Source: Oopsacas minuta
Taxonomy: Eukaryota > Porifera > Hexactinellida > Lyssacinosida > Leucopsacidae
Direction: 5' to 3'
NCBI GenBank assembly: GCA_024704765.1
Contig: JAKMXF010000298.1
Coordinates: 462,050-526,049, forward strand
DNA length: 64,000 nucleotides
How positions within the stretch are numbered: the first letter of the stretch is position 1; each line of letters opens with the position of its first letter. The notes beneath the pieces were generated by a model, which was not told where the DNA came from, made no database searches, and worked only from the letters and a program-made list of their open reading frames with translations. Positions 1 through 11,106 of the stretch are shown here, piece by piece. Made by a program: the position numbers and the translations under genes.

Positions 1-372
1 AAAAGTATATTAATGGAACTTTTCAAAAGTAGCACTATTAATTGGAGACCTATAATATGTAAAATTAACTCAATAGCCTCAAATACACAAATAGCTCCTC
101 AAATAATTAATCCCACTTCAAATAAATTCAATAAACATGCTAAGCTGTCGGCAAGGATAGGATTATAGATTGTTTTCAATGAAAATTAGGAGTACGAATG
201 TGGAATAGATATAAATCTGTCGGTAGCTTGGATGTGTGAGGCTTTGAGCTTTGAGAGGGCTACCTTTAAATACAAAATGAATATACACTTCATTAAATAA
301 AACTGTTCATACAATACAGTATATATGTACATACAACATCAAAAGTTTTAAATAATAAGGTAGAGACTGTGA

Positions 373-2586
373 CTAACTATGACCAGGAGTACTAACAGAT
401 TCATATTCACAAGAATATGTCCTGAAGTAGTAAATTTCAAAGTCAATAATACAAGTTATCTTGTTATTGGAGAAATCAGATTCAGGTACGTACTTTGAAG
501 GATTCATGTCTAACTCTAGACGGTATAATCCTGGTGGAGTAGAAGTTACATCTATCCATTGACAGTCTAAATACTCACTATACAAATCATAACAGTTAGG
601 AGAGATACCCTGATTTCCAGTTCTACCATACCCGCATCTATGCGAGGCCACGCCCCCCGGAAAACATCCACTATCCTCTAGACAGAAACTAGCCTTGTGC
701 CCTTCTCCTACTGATACAAAGCCGTCAAATGATTTCAGAGAATAATCAACGAAATGTTCAATTGAGTGATAATGCCCGTGACATTGATGGTAATCCCACT
801 GATCACTAGACACTGCAGGTCTAAAGTGATCAGATCCCAAATTATCACTCCGTGTGGAGAAGGTTAGAAGTGTCCGTCTGTCATATCTGTTGTCAGGATC
901 TGCGTCTGGAGCCAAGCATCCGTCCTCTACAGCACATTTCTTATACCTTGTGTAGATTAAATTTGTAGAATGTGTATTGAATATGCCACCGAGTGATCTC
1001 AATAATATATCTATGTTAGGCACTAGATCAGGGAGAACTGAAGAACAACATACATAAGTATATTGTTGGGAAGGACAAGACACAGATATATTAAATTCCT
1101 GACTGTTACAACCATCAGTATAACAGCTACCTTTCTCGCAGGTATAGTTTCCTTGAGAAGAATATATGATGTCACTACGAGGAGCAGTACAACCAGAATT
1201 GGATAAATATTGTCCTTTAGCTTCTCTACACACTGTAGCTAGATTGTATTGAATACCAGTGTTATCCTCACAACAATGAGGAAACCATTCTTCTCCGTGT
1301 TTGAACTCAAGCAGGTTGCACTCACCTCCGAAACGGTTTCCATAAGGTAAACTCACAGGTGTTTCTAACCGCACTTGCGGTTCTGGTGGTTCTGCTTCAC
1401 ACCTGAGCATAATATCAGTGTAGTGATATCTGCAGTAATGATCGTTAGTTGAAGTTATTACAGTGTGTGAACAGTCTGTTAATTTCTCTTCATTACCCTT
1501 ACACGCAACATCACGTAGATTAATAGCACCATATCCTGCATTACGTAGATCTCGTGACGTATATCCTATAAACCTAAATCCTAACTGTCTACAGGCTACT
1601 ATAGCTGATTGCCTTAAGAACCCGTGGTTACACACACTACCCCATTCATCATCAATTTTAACCTCAAGTCTACCTTCCCAAGGCTTGACCTTACTCCTCA
1701 AACGGATCTCACTTTGTTCTAACTCGCCACACTCGAATTTAGCTTCACATGCACACTGTACGCTAAACACACCATACTCAGCTAGATGTGGAAAGGGACC
1801 CCATCCCCAATGAGAGCAATCTTTGAGCTCATTTTCTGAACCAGTGCAATAGGGTTTAGCTAACAAAATGGGCTCATAAATGTCAAGAAGATATTCGGGA
1901 GGAACAGGACCTAAGTATGTATAGTATCCTAACTGCTCGCATACAATTGAACCTACTATTCTATCAACTCCTATACTTGATATAAACCCTTCTTCACCGT
2001 TATAAGAGATTTGTACAACTCCAGAGCAACGAGATTGGAGCTTAGGAATTTCTATATCAGGGGAGTCAGGAATATCTAATCCAGGGAGATAGAGCGAAAC
2101 TGGTAGAGATTCAGGTTCATCGTAAGTCTTTTTGTAACAAGTCAAGGCTAGATCTCTGCCATGATAATAGCCGTAATAATCTCTGCAAAATCTTGGCTTA
2201 TCTTCACTTATAATACATTGTTTGAAAGAAGGTTCACTCCCACGACATTCTATGTAACTCAATAGCATTGGTACATTATAAGGAGCTCGCGAACAAAAAA
2301 AGTTATTACTGTATTGAGAGTGACTATATCCCATTTCTCTACAAAGTAGATCACCTGTATCTTTAGTCAAACGGTTACGACAAATTGTCCCCCACCTTCC
2401 GTTAAAGAATACTTCAACTCTTCCACTTACACTCCTCGAACTTTCCCTACACCTATAATCCTGTACCAGACGTACATCAATATACCCCATTAACTGCTCA
2501 TACGTGGGTGATATTAATGAATCGTATTGTGAGACGGATAATCTCAACAACACAGTTATGATAAACAAACAAGAAAGAAGAAACAT
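373..2586 (-). CDS. LOXL: Lysyl oxidase-like protein with SRCR domains, intronless
   Basis: Secreted copper amine oxidase of the LOXL2/3/4 type, expected to oxidise lysine side chains in extracellular matrix proteins. The 737-residue single-exon protein starts with a signal peptide (about 1-19). It has SRCR domains at about 39-152 and 295-399 and a more divergent one at about 183-283. A cysteine-rich stretch follows (about 405-515) that I cannot classify firmly and may be a decayed fourth SRCR. The C-terminal catalytic domain has the histidine copper site HCHGHYHS-like (QCHGHYHSIEHF), the cofactor lysine in GEGHKASFCLED and the cofactor tyrosine in CYDLYSEYLDCQW. Human LOXL2-4 have four SRCR domains and about 750-775 residues, so the size fits. 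All seen key residues are intact, so it should be active. It lies on the same strand as the NAT10 exons and just beyond the last one seen, so it may sit inside a NAT10 intron. Lack of introns suggests a retrocopy origin, but this is inference. Confidence 0.93.
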   Translation of the reverse strand: MFLLSCLFIITVLLRLSVSQYDSLISPTYEQLMGYIDVRLVQDYRCRESSRSVSGRVEVFFNGRWGTICRNRLTKDTGDLLCREMGYSHSQYSNNFFCSRAPYNVPMLLSYIECRGSEPSFKQCIISEDKPRFCRDYYGYYHGRDLALTCYKKTYDEPESLPVSLYLPGLDIPDSPDIEIPKLQSRCSGVVQISYNGEEGFISSIGVDRIVGSIVCEQLGYYTYLGPVPPEYLLDIYEPILLAKPYCTGSENELKDCSHWGWGPFPHLAEYGVFSVQCACEAKFECGELEQSEIRLRSKVKPWEGRLEVKIDDEWGSVCNHGFLRQSAIVACRQLGFRFIGYTSRDLRNAGYGAINLRDVACKGNEEKLTDCSHTVITSTNDHYCRYHYTDIMLRCEAEPPEPQVRLETPVSLPYGNRFGGECNLLEFKHGEEWFPHCCEDNTGIQYNLATVCREAKGQYLSNSGCTAPRSDIIYSSQGNYTCEKGSCYTDGCNSQEFNISVSCPSQQYTYVCCSSVLPDLVPNIDILLRSLGGIFNTHSTNLIYTRYKKCAVEDGCLAPDADPDNRYDRRTLLTFSTRSDNLGSDHFRPAVSSDQWDYHQCHGHYHSIEHFVDYSLKSFDGFVSVGEGHKASFCLEDSGCFPGGVASHRCGYGRTGNQGISPNCYDLYSEYLDCQWIDVTSTPPGLYRLELDMNPSKYVPESDFSNNKITCIIDFEIYYFRTYSCEYESVSTPGHS

Positions 2587-3133
2587 ATTAAATATAATAT
2601 AATAATATTCAATAGATGATTTAAGTATTCAGACAGATAAGCATTCTTATACATATATTATAGTTGAAATGTGGTCTCTCAGTGGTTTTGACTAACAAAA
2701 TAATCGTCTAAGACAACTCAATGATTAACTAGTTCTCAAAGAAATGGAATGAAAGCGAAAGTTATATTTCAATTATTTTGTTAATTGTCAGGTTCGTTGA
2801 AAAACAATAAATAATTAATAATATGTAATTAGTGTAAGACAATAGGAGACAGCTGATATATACTTTTCATATACGAATAATTAACTAAGTAATTATTACA
2901 AATTAAACACAGTTTCCAGCTAATTAATTAATATATAATAATGATGGGCAAGATTCATACCCAGGACAAGAGGAACTTGCAATTGATATATTATTTAATG
3001 TTTATTGTTGCTTTGCCTGTATGTACGTATATCAGATCAGATCTTAGAAAATAAGTTTTACAGAACACATATGTGATAGTATTGATGTAATAGTTTAAGA
3101 ATATTGTACACTAGCTAGCTAAGAATAACTAAC
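2587..3133. other. AT-rich stretch between LOXL and the last NAT10 exon
   Basis: I see no coding exon on either strand. In particular nothing resembles the NAT10 segment that should follow the exon ending at 3134. It should hold the LOXL promoter and the start of a NAT10 intron. Confidence 0.5.
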
Positions 3134-6100
3134 CTTGTTAACATCTAGACATAATAGATCATGTAACCATTTCTCAACAAGATCTCCCACACCATATCTA
3201 ATAGGTTCCTCTAGAGTAACTTCCTGTAGTAGTCTAGAGCTAGTCAGCTGGGGTTCATCTGTTAGAGGTACTGACTGCTGGATAGACTGCTTCTTCAGCT
3301 GATCTATCAGTTTCAATGACAAACTTCTACCAGTACCCTCGTAACTAATAAGATAAATATATTGTAGTGTTCCGCCTATCAAGCAATATTTGCAAAATAG
3401 CAACTTCTCGTATTAACAAGGGAAATTCGTGCAAATTCGAATTATATATAATAAGTTAGCTCCAGTGTAATTTCTTGTTATTTGTCCTGTTTGGCCTTTG
3501 GGTAATGAGATCTAACGTGACCAAAAATTAAATAAATCATTGCGGCTACAGTAGCGTAAATCTATACTTTCAGGACGTGGAATAGGTGATATAATTATCA
3601 AATAACAAATTTGTATTATTTTCTGCTGGTACAGTGAACCGACAGTGTTTATGATTTGAAATAGGTTCCGCAAAACACATTCGCCTGAATAATCCTACAA
3701 TATACTAAACCCACAAATTTTTTATGTCCCAACGAGTGTCGGTTTGCGCAAGTTCGTCGGCTGTAATCTACGTGCATAGAAAAGAAGTACACAAAAGTGA
3801 ATGACTAACAGTATTCGGTGTATTACTTTGCTATGATTATACATATTATAAGTTGGTGACGGATATTATAAATGTGCGCATGAAGATGATGGTAGCCCGG
3901 TTGGATCTGAACTTTTGCCCAAGTTCAAATTGATGGTCAATTATCGTATTTGTGACTCTATCAAATTCTAATAATATTCTTTATGTTCTGTTAGAATAGC
4001 AGAATTATCGTCTATTCTGCAAGAAATAAAGAACCAATAATATGCGTATTTACCAATTTCAATTTCCTTCAGCAAAAGCAGGATTGACAAAAGACAGTAG
4101 AAGTTCTGGGCTGCTGGTAACAACTGTACGTCTCCAGCACTTACCCTAGACTTAGAAGACTATTTCTTGGTTATGAAATAATTAGGAAAGATAAATATTT
4201 GAAATATTAAATTATTAATTCAATTTTATACTTTGCTAAATTCGAGGCAAGAAGTACCGAGTCCTATGTGAACACAAAGTGTTCACAAGTCGCGCAGCGT
4301 GAGCAAGCGAAGCGGTTCGTCTATTATATATATTGTTTCTCTCCTAAACAACTCTAATTATTTGACGAATATATTCGTGTATCAAATTTACCATATAATT
4401 AATGTGGAATATCTTCTTTAATAAATAAGTTATATAAAATAATCAAAATGAGCAAATTAAATTATAGAGTTACACCTTAATGAAGAGATAAGAAATGACA
4501 TCTGATTCCATTGCTCCAGGAATTACAGTTCATTAAATTATCCAATTAATACTTGGGTAAACATACTTAATGTATTATATTACAATAATGTTTGTATAAG
4601 TACGAGTGAATAGGATTGTAGAAAATGTAATGTTATGTACTGGATTCGATCTTTTGAAGAGATATTTGTTAATAAGTAAAGGTTGTTTTGTTCATGGAAT
4701 AAATGCCAAAAAATAGATATGTGAAAAGATCCATAAATTTGAACTCAATCTCGGAATAGTCAACTTTACTAAAATGAAAGGAAAAAACCCTTGTCAACAA
4801 TTGAGAAATTATTTTAATATGTTCGGGAAATGACCTGGGTTAACAGTAGAGTGGAGTTATTTCCTATTCATGCAAGGAAATAGCCAAATTATTCCTAAGT
4901 ATTGAAATTCCATTATATTATAAATTGCCAGTTTGATGTTAGTCTGTTAGTTACGATATATACATCTTCAAAAATTGGTTGAAAACTTTTGAATTTGGTT
5001 GTAGTTCTTGTTACTATATTTGTGTTGAAATCATAAAATAGTCTATAAGTTTCGTTTCAGTATTATTGTCAATACTATTTGGTGTAATGATATATATATG
5101 GGCAGGCAAAGAGAGTCACATCAAAAGTTATACGTATGTAGATTGTTTTACACACTATTGATATATATATAATGCTTATTATACGAAAAAATTTTTCTTC
5201 TAGAATTTCTTAAGTTCGATTTCTCGTACAGTTAAATATAATAGAGATTCTACCCAATACTTACCCATTAACGGTAGAAGCCATGAATATCAAATACGGT
5301 CCCATCAACTTCCTAACCATTGGTAGAGGAATAGCAGCAGCTTCATCGATAACGAGAAGCTCAGCATGAGATAGATAATGCGAATCATTCGGGTGGATGT
5401 ACTGCACAATTTGACGATGTTCTCTGAACACGTTCAAGCGAGTCACTGCTCCTTTAAACTCTGGATTAGTAGACCGTAATATTTCATAATCAATATGCTC
5501 TTCATAGCCAAGAGCATCTAATCCTTTAAATAAGAACTCGAATAAAGTTCTCAAGTTTTCCGGAGATGGTGACGTCACGAAAATTGCTCCATACCTATTC
5601 ATATAGAAATTGGTAATATTTTGAAATCTGATTGAATTAAGGCTCAGTGAAATTAACGCGAATGAATATTTTTAAAGTCTTCAATTCTAAGTAAATAGTC
5701 CCCCTAAACTCAATTAATATGCTAGATGATAAACACATTTCTAGACTATCGAAATGACCTTCCCTGTTCATATCCCGCGTATATAGGATTCGTCTTGAAA
5801 TCTATCCACATATTATACTGCGAAAATACACATACGAACGAACCCGAAAGCAATAGCCATTGATAAAGCTAGTCCCATACAGGCAGATTTCCCCCTCCCT
5901 CTAACTGCTGTAATAGATATAGTAGTACGTAAGGTCTTGTCAGATATTGAGTCAGCTAATTTGAGTAGTGTCTTAGACTGATCCAGAGTACAGCAGCATT
6001 TCAATACGTCGATCAGTGGTTTAGTATCAGAGAGTGAATCCTGTAAATATTAGAAAAGTACCATACTTGAGGAAAAAATCCCAAGAAAATTATTCCCACA

Positions 6101-9100
6101 GAAAGTATAATATTGTTTTGGGCAGTCCAACGTATATACTTCGATGCAACTGTTTTATGATAATAATATTGTTCAGGACTATTTCACATACTGAATTTCC
6201 CTGCCGGGGGCTAGAAAACACCACAAGACTTGCGAATAAATTTTATCGTCACCCTCTAGACTAACTGTTTTTGATGAAATGTATGTCATATTTCACTATG
6301 GAATAAAATAGGAGAATTAGTTAGAAAACACATTTTTAGAAAATATTTAGACGAAAAATGCCCAGTAAAATAAAATGCAACTGATCGCTTATTCGGAGGA
6401 ATTCGGTGTTTCGAAATTCTATTTACTTTCAATTTTCCCAGTTCATCACTGGTAGCATTCACAACAGTAGGGAGTACTGTCAAATTCTTCATAGTTCTTG
6501 AAGATAACGGTAGAACATGGTATGTATCATCAAGAGCTAGGAACGCGTGACAAGCTGTGAGGGAGAGTAGGAATCTCTCGTTGAATCTGCCGACAACATC
6601 TTGGTGACTGTCTGTACGATATCTAGCATGTACATCCATTGTAAGAGTGTATAGCTGTTTTAAAGAATTAAGAGTTCTGAGTAGGATCACGATAAGACCA
6701 CCTCCCTCTACCTATAATACAATATTGAATAGATATTATTATTGCTTAGAACAGAAATAATGTATAGCTGGTGCAGGTTTCACAAAGTTTATAATCAAAT
6801 AACAATCACATAGATACAAGCAGTAAACACAAATAATCAAAAAAACAAACAAACAAACAAACAAAATAAGCAATCAAATAAACAAATAAACAAACAAACA
6901 TACAAATACACAAACATACAAAATGAACAAACGTGAATACATACAGTATTGCCTAGTTAATAGGTATACCTGGGGCAATTCGCACTCCTTAACCTGCCAG
7001 AACAGGAGTACGTATTGACAAAACAAACTCATATCAAAATACTTTTTAAATAATTAGAATTCAAACTGGCTAACTACTCGGGATATGATAACTCTAGTGA
7101 TGAAGAGGAGGTGCTGATAGATGACATCTACAGAGAGAAATACGACTGGATGGAGAAATTACTCAAATTCGAGTATGAAGAGGCTATACGAGAAACAGCT
7201 AGCAACTTCCATGAGCTATACAGACGTATTGAGGAACAGGAACGTCTAGTGATCACTAAGCTAGAGTTAGAGAGAGATGAAGCTATGGAATTGATACATA
7301 AACAGTATACTAAAGTTAAAAAGCTAGTCGAAACGAGAGCTACAATGATAAAGGACAATAGTATCATGTTAACTGACAAAGAAATTGACAAATGTACAAA
7401 GAACATGCTCAACGTCACAATGACGAAATTAACCTGGGATATGGAAACAATAGAACCATTTCTAGAAAGTCTATGTCAAATAGAAGACGTTGAAAAATAC
7501 ACTACGCCATACTGGTCTAAAATAACGAGAGGAATGGAAGAGTATGAAATTGAGACACCTCGTGGCATGGCAATCGACCCATCAACTAACTACATATACA
7601 TAGTTGATTCAGGAGATCACACTGATAGAGTACAAGTGTTTGATGACTACGGTGTATTCTTGCATACACTCTCTGACCCTGGTGAGATAAAATCTCCATT
7701 CGGTATATATCTACATGATGATACGATATACCTCACGTGTATGGACACGCCAACAGACGAGGATCAGACAAGTATTGCAAAGATGGATAAAGCTACAGGA
7801 ATCATTGAGCTACTCAAAGAGACAGATGATCCAATCTATCATCCGTTTGTTGATAGCGAAAACGATCCTACTATTCTTATATACGGATGTGGTATGTACA
7901 ATCATAGGCTACACGTTTTTGACACTTTTCTAAACACAACTGAAGAATCTCCAATCAACATGAATACCATTAATAACCATGATGAGATATTCGAACTAGA
8001 AGCACGTACAAAGGTGATGAGTTGTAAGGTATTTGATGGGGAAGTATTCCTGCTGCTAGCTTTCACAGAATTTCCAGTGCAAGTGTTCGATATGACAGGC
8101 ATTCTACAGAAGAAACTCGTCGACAATAAAAAGCTTCTGGAGCCCTTCAGCTTCTGTTTTGATATATTCAATAATATGATCATAGCAGACAGAGGTCAAA
8201 ATTGTGTGAATCTGTACAGCTCTGTCAGTGGAATATTTCTCAGAGAAATCGGTGAAGGAGCCGGGGCAGATATAGGTCAGTTCGTTGGACCAAAGGGGAT
8301 CGTTATCGGTAGGAAACAGCAATACATTATTGTGGATAGCAAAGATATTTTCACGCTGCAAGCATTCTAAACTACGTTAATAATTAGACTGTAATTTGGG
8401 CCTTTGCGGAACAAGCAGCTAAAGCATGTTTTCTTGATTATTCATTTTGCTACTTCTAATTTATTCATTTGCTACTTCTAATTTATTGTCAATGTGCATT
8501 TGTATAAGATTTGTAAATATTCCTTAAATTATGAAAATGTTAGTAACTGCGATGTTTAAGAAGAAACTTGGGGTTGTTCATTCAAAAGTGCGGATTTTGT
8601 AATACATGTGGAATCTGGAAAGTAGGTCACCTGTATAGGAATGGCGGGAAATTTGGTCGCCGAAGCATCCATGTCGGTATAAACACTAATTCAGGTTACA
8701 TCCCCGCTCCAACCAACGCAAAAGTCCCTCAAAATGATCTGAAACTGCATCCAAACAGGTTTGGTAACTAATTCAGGGTAATCCCTATTACAACCTAGCA
8801 AGTCGAAGTAGTGCCTCAAAAGACCTGGAACAAGGACGATTTTTCTCGTGGAAATTCTACCTCGACCATCTTTCCTTCAACGCCTGTATAGAACATCTAC
8901 ATTGGTAAACGGACACTTAGGTGCATGGAAATTTTGTGTCACGATATTATATTTCTGGCCAAACTTTTAACTGGAAATTATAATTATTACAAAATATCAA
9001 ATTATATAAATAAAAGTAAACTAATGATAAACAGAAAATATTCTTCGTATTAGCCAAACAGATTAAAATATTCAAAAGCAAATAACTGGCATAGTTATAG

Positions 9101-10673
9101 GATATACGTCTGTACAAGAATGTGTTTACCAGACAGATTGGCAAATATATCCGTAATTATTCCATAACTTATATTGTATGTAACATATGATTGTGTTAAT
9201 GTAAGGGAGATACTGTTGTTTGCATAAACAGATATTAGTTCCTATCAAATTCAGTACTAATTGAATGCAAAAATATTTATGACTGAATTTGATGGGAAAT
9301 AATAAGGAATAATTAGAATTAGCTACATACAGTTGACTCCACTAGACAACTTTTTGGGAATCGCAATATACCCCCAGTAGTAGTCCAGCATATAATTACT
9401 TTCGCATCATTGTGACCCAATCAAGCAGAGTGGATTCTCTGTGACGCCTCCAGGAATGTTGAACAATCAGGGAAATCAAAATCTGTTCGAGATAGCGAAT
9501 TTTCGAGTTAACGGATGCCAAATGGTACTAAAAGTACAACGAAGGGAGAAAATATTCGTTGGATTTACCCAGCATTCAAGATAGCGAACGGTTTTTCTAT
9601 ATAAACCGAATAGTAAAACGAGGGGAAATGAAAATTCGTTTAAGATAGCGAATGTTCGAGTTAGATGATATGGATTGTAATAGTAATTTTACTCTGTAAT
9701 ATGAAAATGCACTTGAAAAAATAAACTAATCGGGTAAAGCGTTGCAGGAATATGATTACTATAAGCTAGGGGCGGTCCCCGGATTTTGCATACATTGGGC
9801 TAGGATTTCAAATCCAGGGAAAATCTTATTAAATAATAGGCAGTGGTGGTTTGAGGATCTGTCAGACCCAGGGCAGGGTTTCAAATCCGGGGCAAATGCC
9901 CCTTTGCCTCCTAATTGATATGGACGGTCGCTTTCATATAATATTTCCCCGAGTGAAGTTTGCTATATAGTGATTTAACTCTTGTACGCATAATAACTCC
10001 TTGAGAGATGCTGGGCGAATTGTGGGGCCAGCCTGACGCTAATCCAGCGGTTCCCAACCATTTTCACAAGTGGACCCCAGGTTGGGAACCGCTGCGCTAA
10101 TCCAATAAAGATTTGGCTCACCGATATGCCAATATAAACACTTAATACACTAGAACAACCATTAAGTAAATTACAATCCGAATTTAAACAATAGTATAGT
10201 ATACTTTAACTTACAGTCTCAATGGTTCTAGCTAGGATATTAGGAGTTAGAGCTTCAAAATCTTGCAGAACACATGCTCCAAATGTGTTACCAAGAATCT
10301 TATGAGTCTCTGCATAATAACAATATCTTATATTAGTTGAAGATATGAACAATTCCCAAGGATCTCCTTCTTTGGGATCAATTAGCCCGATACGAATCCT
10401 CTTTTGAAGTTCTTTCATTCGTTTCTTACGGTGAGTAGTAAATCCTAGATCTTTCTTGTAGCACCAGAGCAATGATGGTCTACCGTGAGCCTCGCTACGT
10501 GCACGAGCAAGCAGCTGTAGCAGGGGTACTATCAACTCGCGGCTTTTGTCACCTACAATTAGGAAAATACTTCTGTGTTTATTAGCTACACCTTGTTCTA
10601 TCAGCTGAGTGACTCTAGAGTCTAAACGGACTTTTGTATTAGACTGTGATGAATGCTGTGTTGAATCTGACAT
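3134..10673 (-). CDS. NAT10: NAT10/Kre33 RNA cytidine acetyltransferase, five N-terminal exons (3' part not in window)
   Basis: Nucleolar ATP-dependent RNA cytidine acetyltransferase (ac4C in 18S rRNA and tRNA). Exons on the minus strand: 10673-10215, 6711-6427, 6040-5844, 5594-5265 and 3344-3134. Each is bounded by GT/AG and the reading phase fits at every join. Exon 1 holds the conserved NIRYCYYAETHKILGNTFG and CVLQDFEALTPN-type block. Exon 2 has MDVHARYRTDSHQDVVGRFN. Exon 3 carries the Walker A loop RGRGKSA. Exon 4 has IFVTSPSP and the DEAAAIPLP helicase motif. Exon 5 has YEGTGRSLSLKL and ends at LLCLDVNK, about halfway through a family protein of roughly 1,025 residues. The GNAT acetyltransferase half is not found between 3133 and position 1. 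Either it lies left of the window, beyond the LOXL gene, or the gene is truncated. Intron 1 is about 3.5 kb and holds another gene; the intron 3345-5264 is about 1.9 kb. Confidence 0.9.
3345..5264. other. NAT10 intron 4
   Basis: AT-rich intron with no coding segment that I can support. Around 4230-4325 there is a short GC-richer segment (tgttcacaagtcgcgcagcg, then alternating agcaagcgaagcgg) that recurs in inverted orientation near 61550-61620 and 61880-61950, so it is a dispersed repeat. Confidence 0.5.
6839..6908. repeat. Simple repeat (AAAC)n/(AAAT)n
   Basis: Imperfect tandem aaac/aaat/acat units in NAT10 intron 1, just upstream of the nested NHL gene. Confidence 0.85.
7150..8370 (+). CDS. 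Coiled-coil plus NHL-repeat protein, nested in NAT10 intron 1
   Basis: About 406 residues from the first in-frame ATG at 7150. The open frame extends upstream to a stop at 7051, with a possible acceptor ending at 7057 and an acidic stretch (SSDEEE), so an upstream exon or an extended N-terminus is likely. The first ~130 residues are charged and heptad-like (coiled coil, as in the middle of TRIM proteins). The rest shows NHL-type beta-propeller blades, such as TPRGMAIDPSTNYIYIVDSG followed by a VQVFDDYG strand, and GPKGIVIG at the end. There is no RING or B-box, so no ubiquitin-ligase activity can be claimed; a binding scaffold is the safest guess. The gene lies wholly within NAT10 intron 1 on the opposite strand. 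Related genes in the window: 13599-14810, 47322-48218 (NHL only) and 63066-64000. Confidence 0.8.
   Translation: MEKLLKFEYEEAIRETASNFHELYRRIEEQERLVITKLELERDEAMELIHKQYTKVKKLVETRATMIKDNSIMLTDKEIDKCTKNMLNVTMTKLTWDMETIEPFLESLCQIEDVEKYTTPYWSKITRGMEEYEIETPRGMAIDPSTNYIYIVDSGDHTDRVQVFDDYGVFLHTLSDPGEIKSPFGIYLHDDTIYLTCMDTPTDEDQTSIAKMDKATGIIELLKETDDPIYHPFVDSENDPTILIYGCGMYNHRLHVFDTFLNTTEESPINMNTINNHDEIFELEARTKVMSCKVFDGEVFLLLAFTEFPVQVFDMTGILQKKLVDNKKLLEPFSFCFDIFNNMIIADRGQNCVNLYSSVSGIFLREIGEGAGADIGQFVGPKGIVIGRKQQYIIVDSKDIFTLQAF
9769..9905. repeat. Dispersed repeat, also present inverted at 40095-40250
   Basis: Shared landmarks are 'gatttcaaatc' variants, 'cagtggtggt' with 'gaggatctg', and a 'ggggcaaatgcccc' core. 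The 40 kb copy is in the opposite orientation, and a shorter related piece lies near 30600-30660. No inverted ends or coding capacity seen. Confidence 0.6.
10051..10097. repeat. Hairpin-forming inverted repeat
   Basis: Arms agcggttcccaacc and ggttgggaaccgct separated by about 19 bases. A short fold-back unit of the sort found at ends of non-autonomous DNA transposons. No flanking duplication was identified. Confidence 0.6.
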
Positions 10674-11106
10674 TATATTATCTACTGTAACCGAACTAAC
10701 TAAACAATTTCATAATATATTTCCAGGCAAGTGCTGGAGTATTATAGCTACGAATAAATATATGTAACTAATACTTAATGGAAGTGAAGTGGAAGTTTAC
10801 TAGTTCATTGAAAAATGGCAAATAATTATGAATTATTCAATTACTCAATAAATGAACAATTTTATTGGGAATCAGCTGGGCAAATAGCGAGTAAATAGTA
10901 GCTTGAATCAATCTAAAATTCTAAATGGCAGTTTAATGAAGCTATGATTATTTGTTTTCAGTTATTCGTTGAGTAATTAGTTGAGTAATTCATGAATTAG
11001 TTAACTAAGAGTGAAATATCCTCAGTAGGTATCATTTCCAAATAATTAATATGCAGCAGACCGCGCTCAATTAAGGTATTTGCCGATACGTGTATATTAT
11101 TAATAG

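Larger units (their letters stand above)
8371..10214. other. Remainder of NAT10 intron 1
   Basis: Contains no credible exon. It includes degenerate repeats: several 'gatagcgaa' units at 9480-9660, a dispersed element at 9769-9905 and the hairpin at 10051-10097. Confidence 0.5.

Noticed and set aside
1463..1813. 116-codon plus-strand open frame
   Set aside because: Antisense to the SRCR region of the LOXL gene, whose motifs are unmistakable; a shadow.
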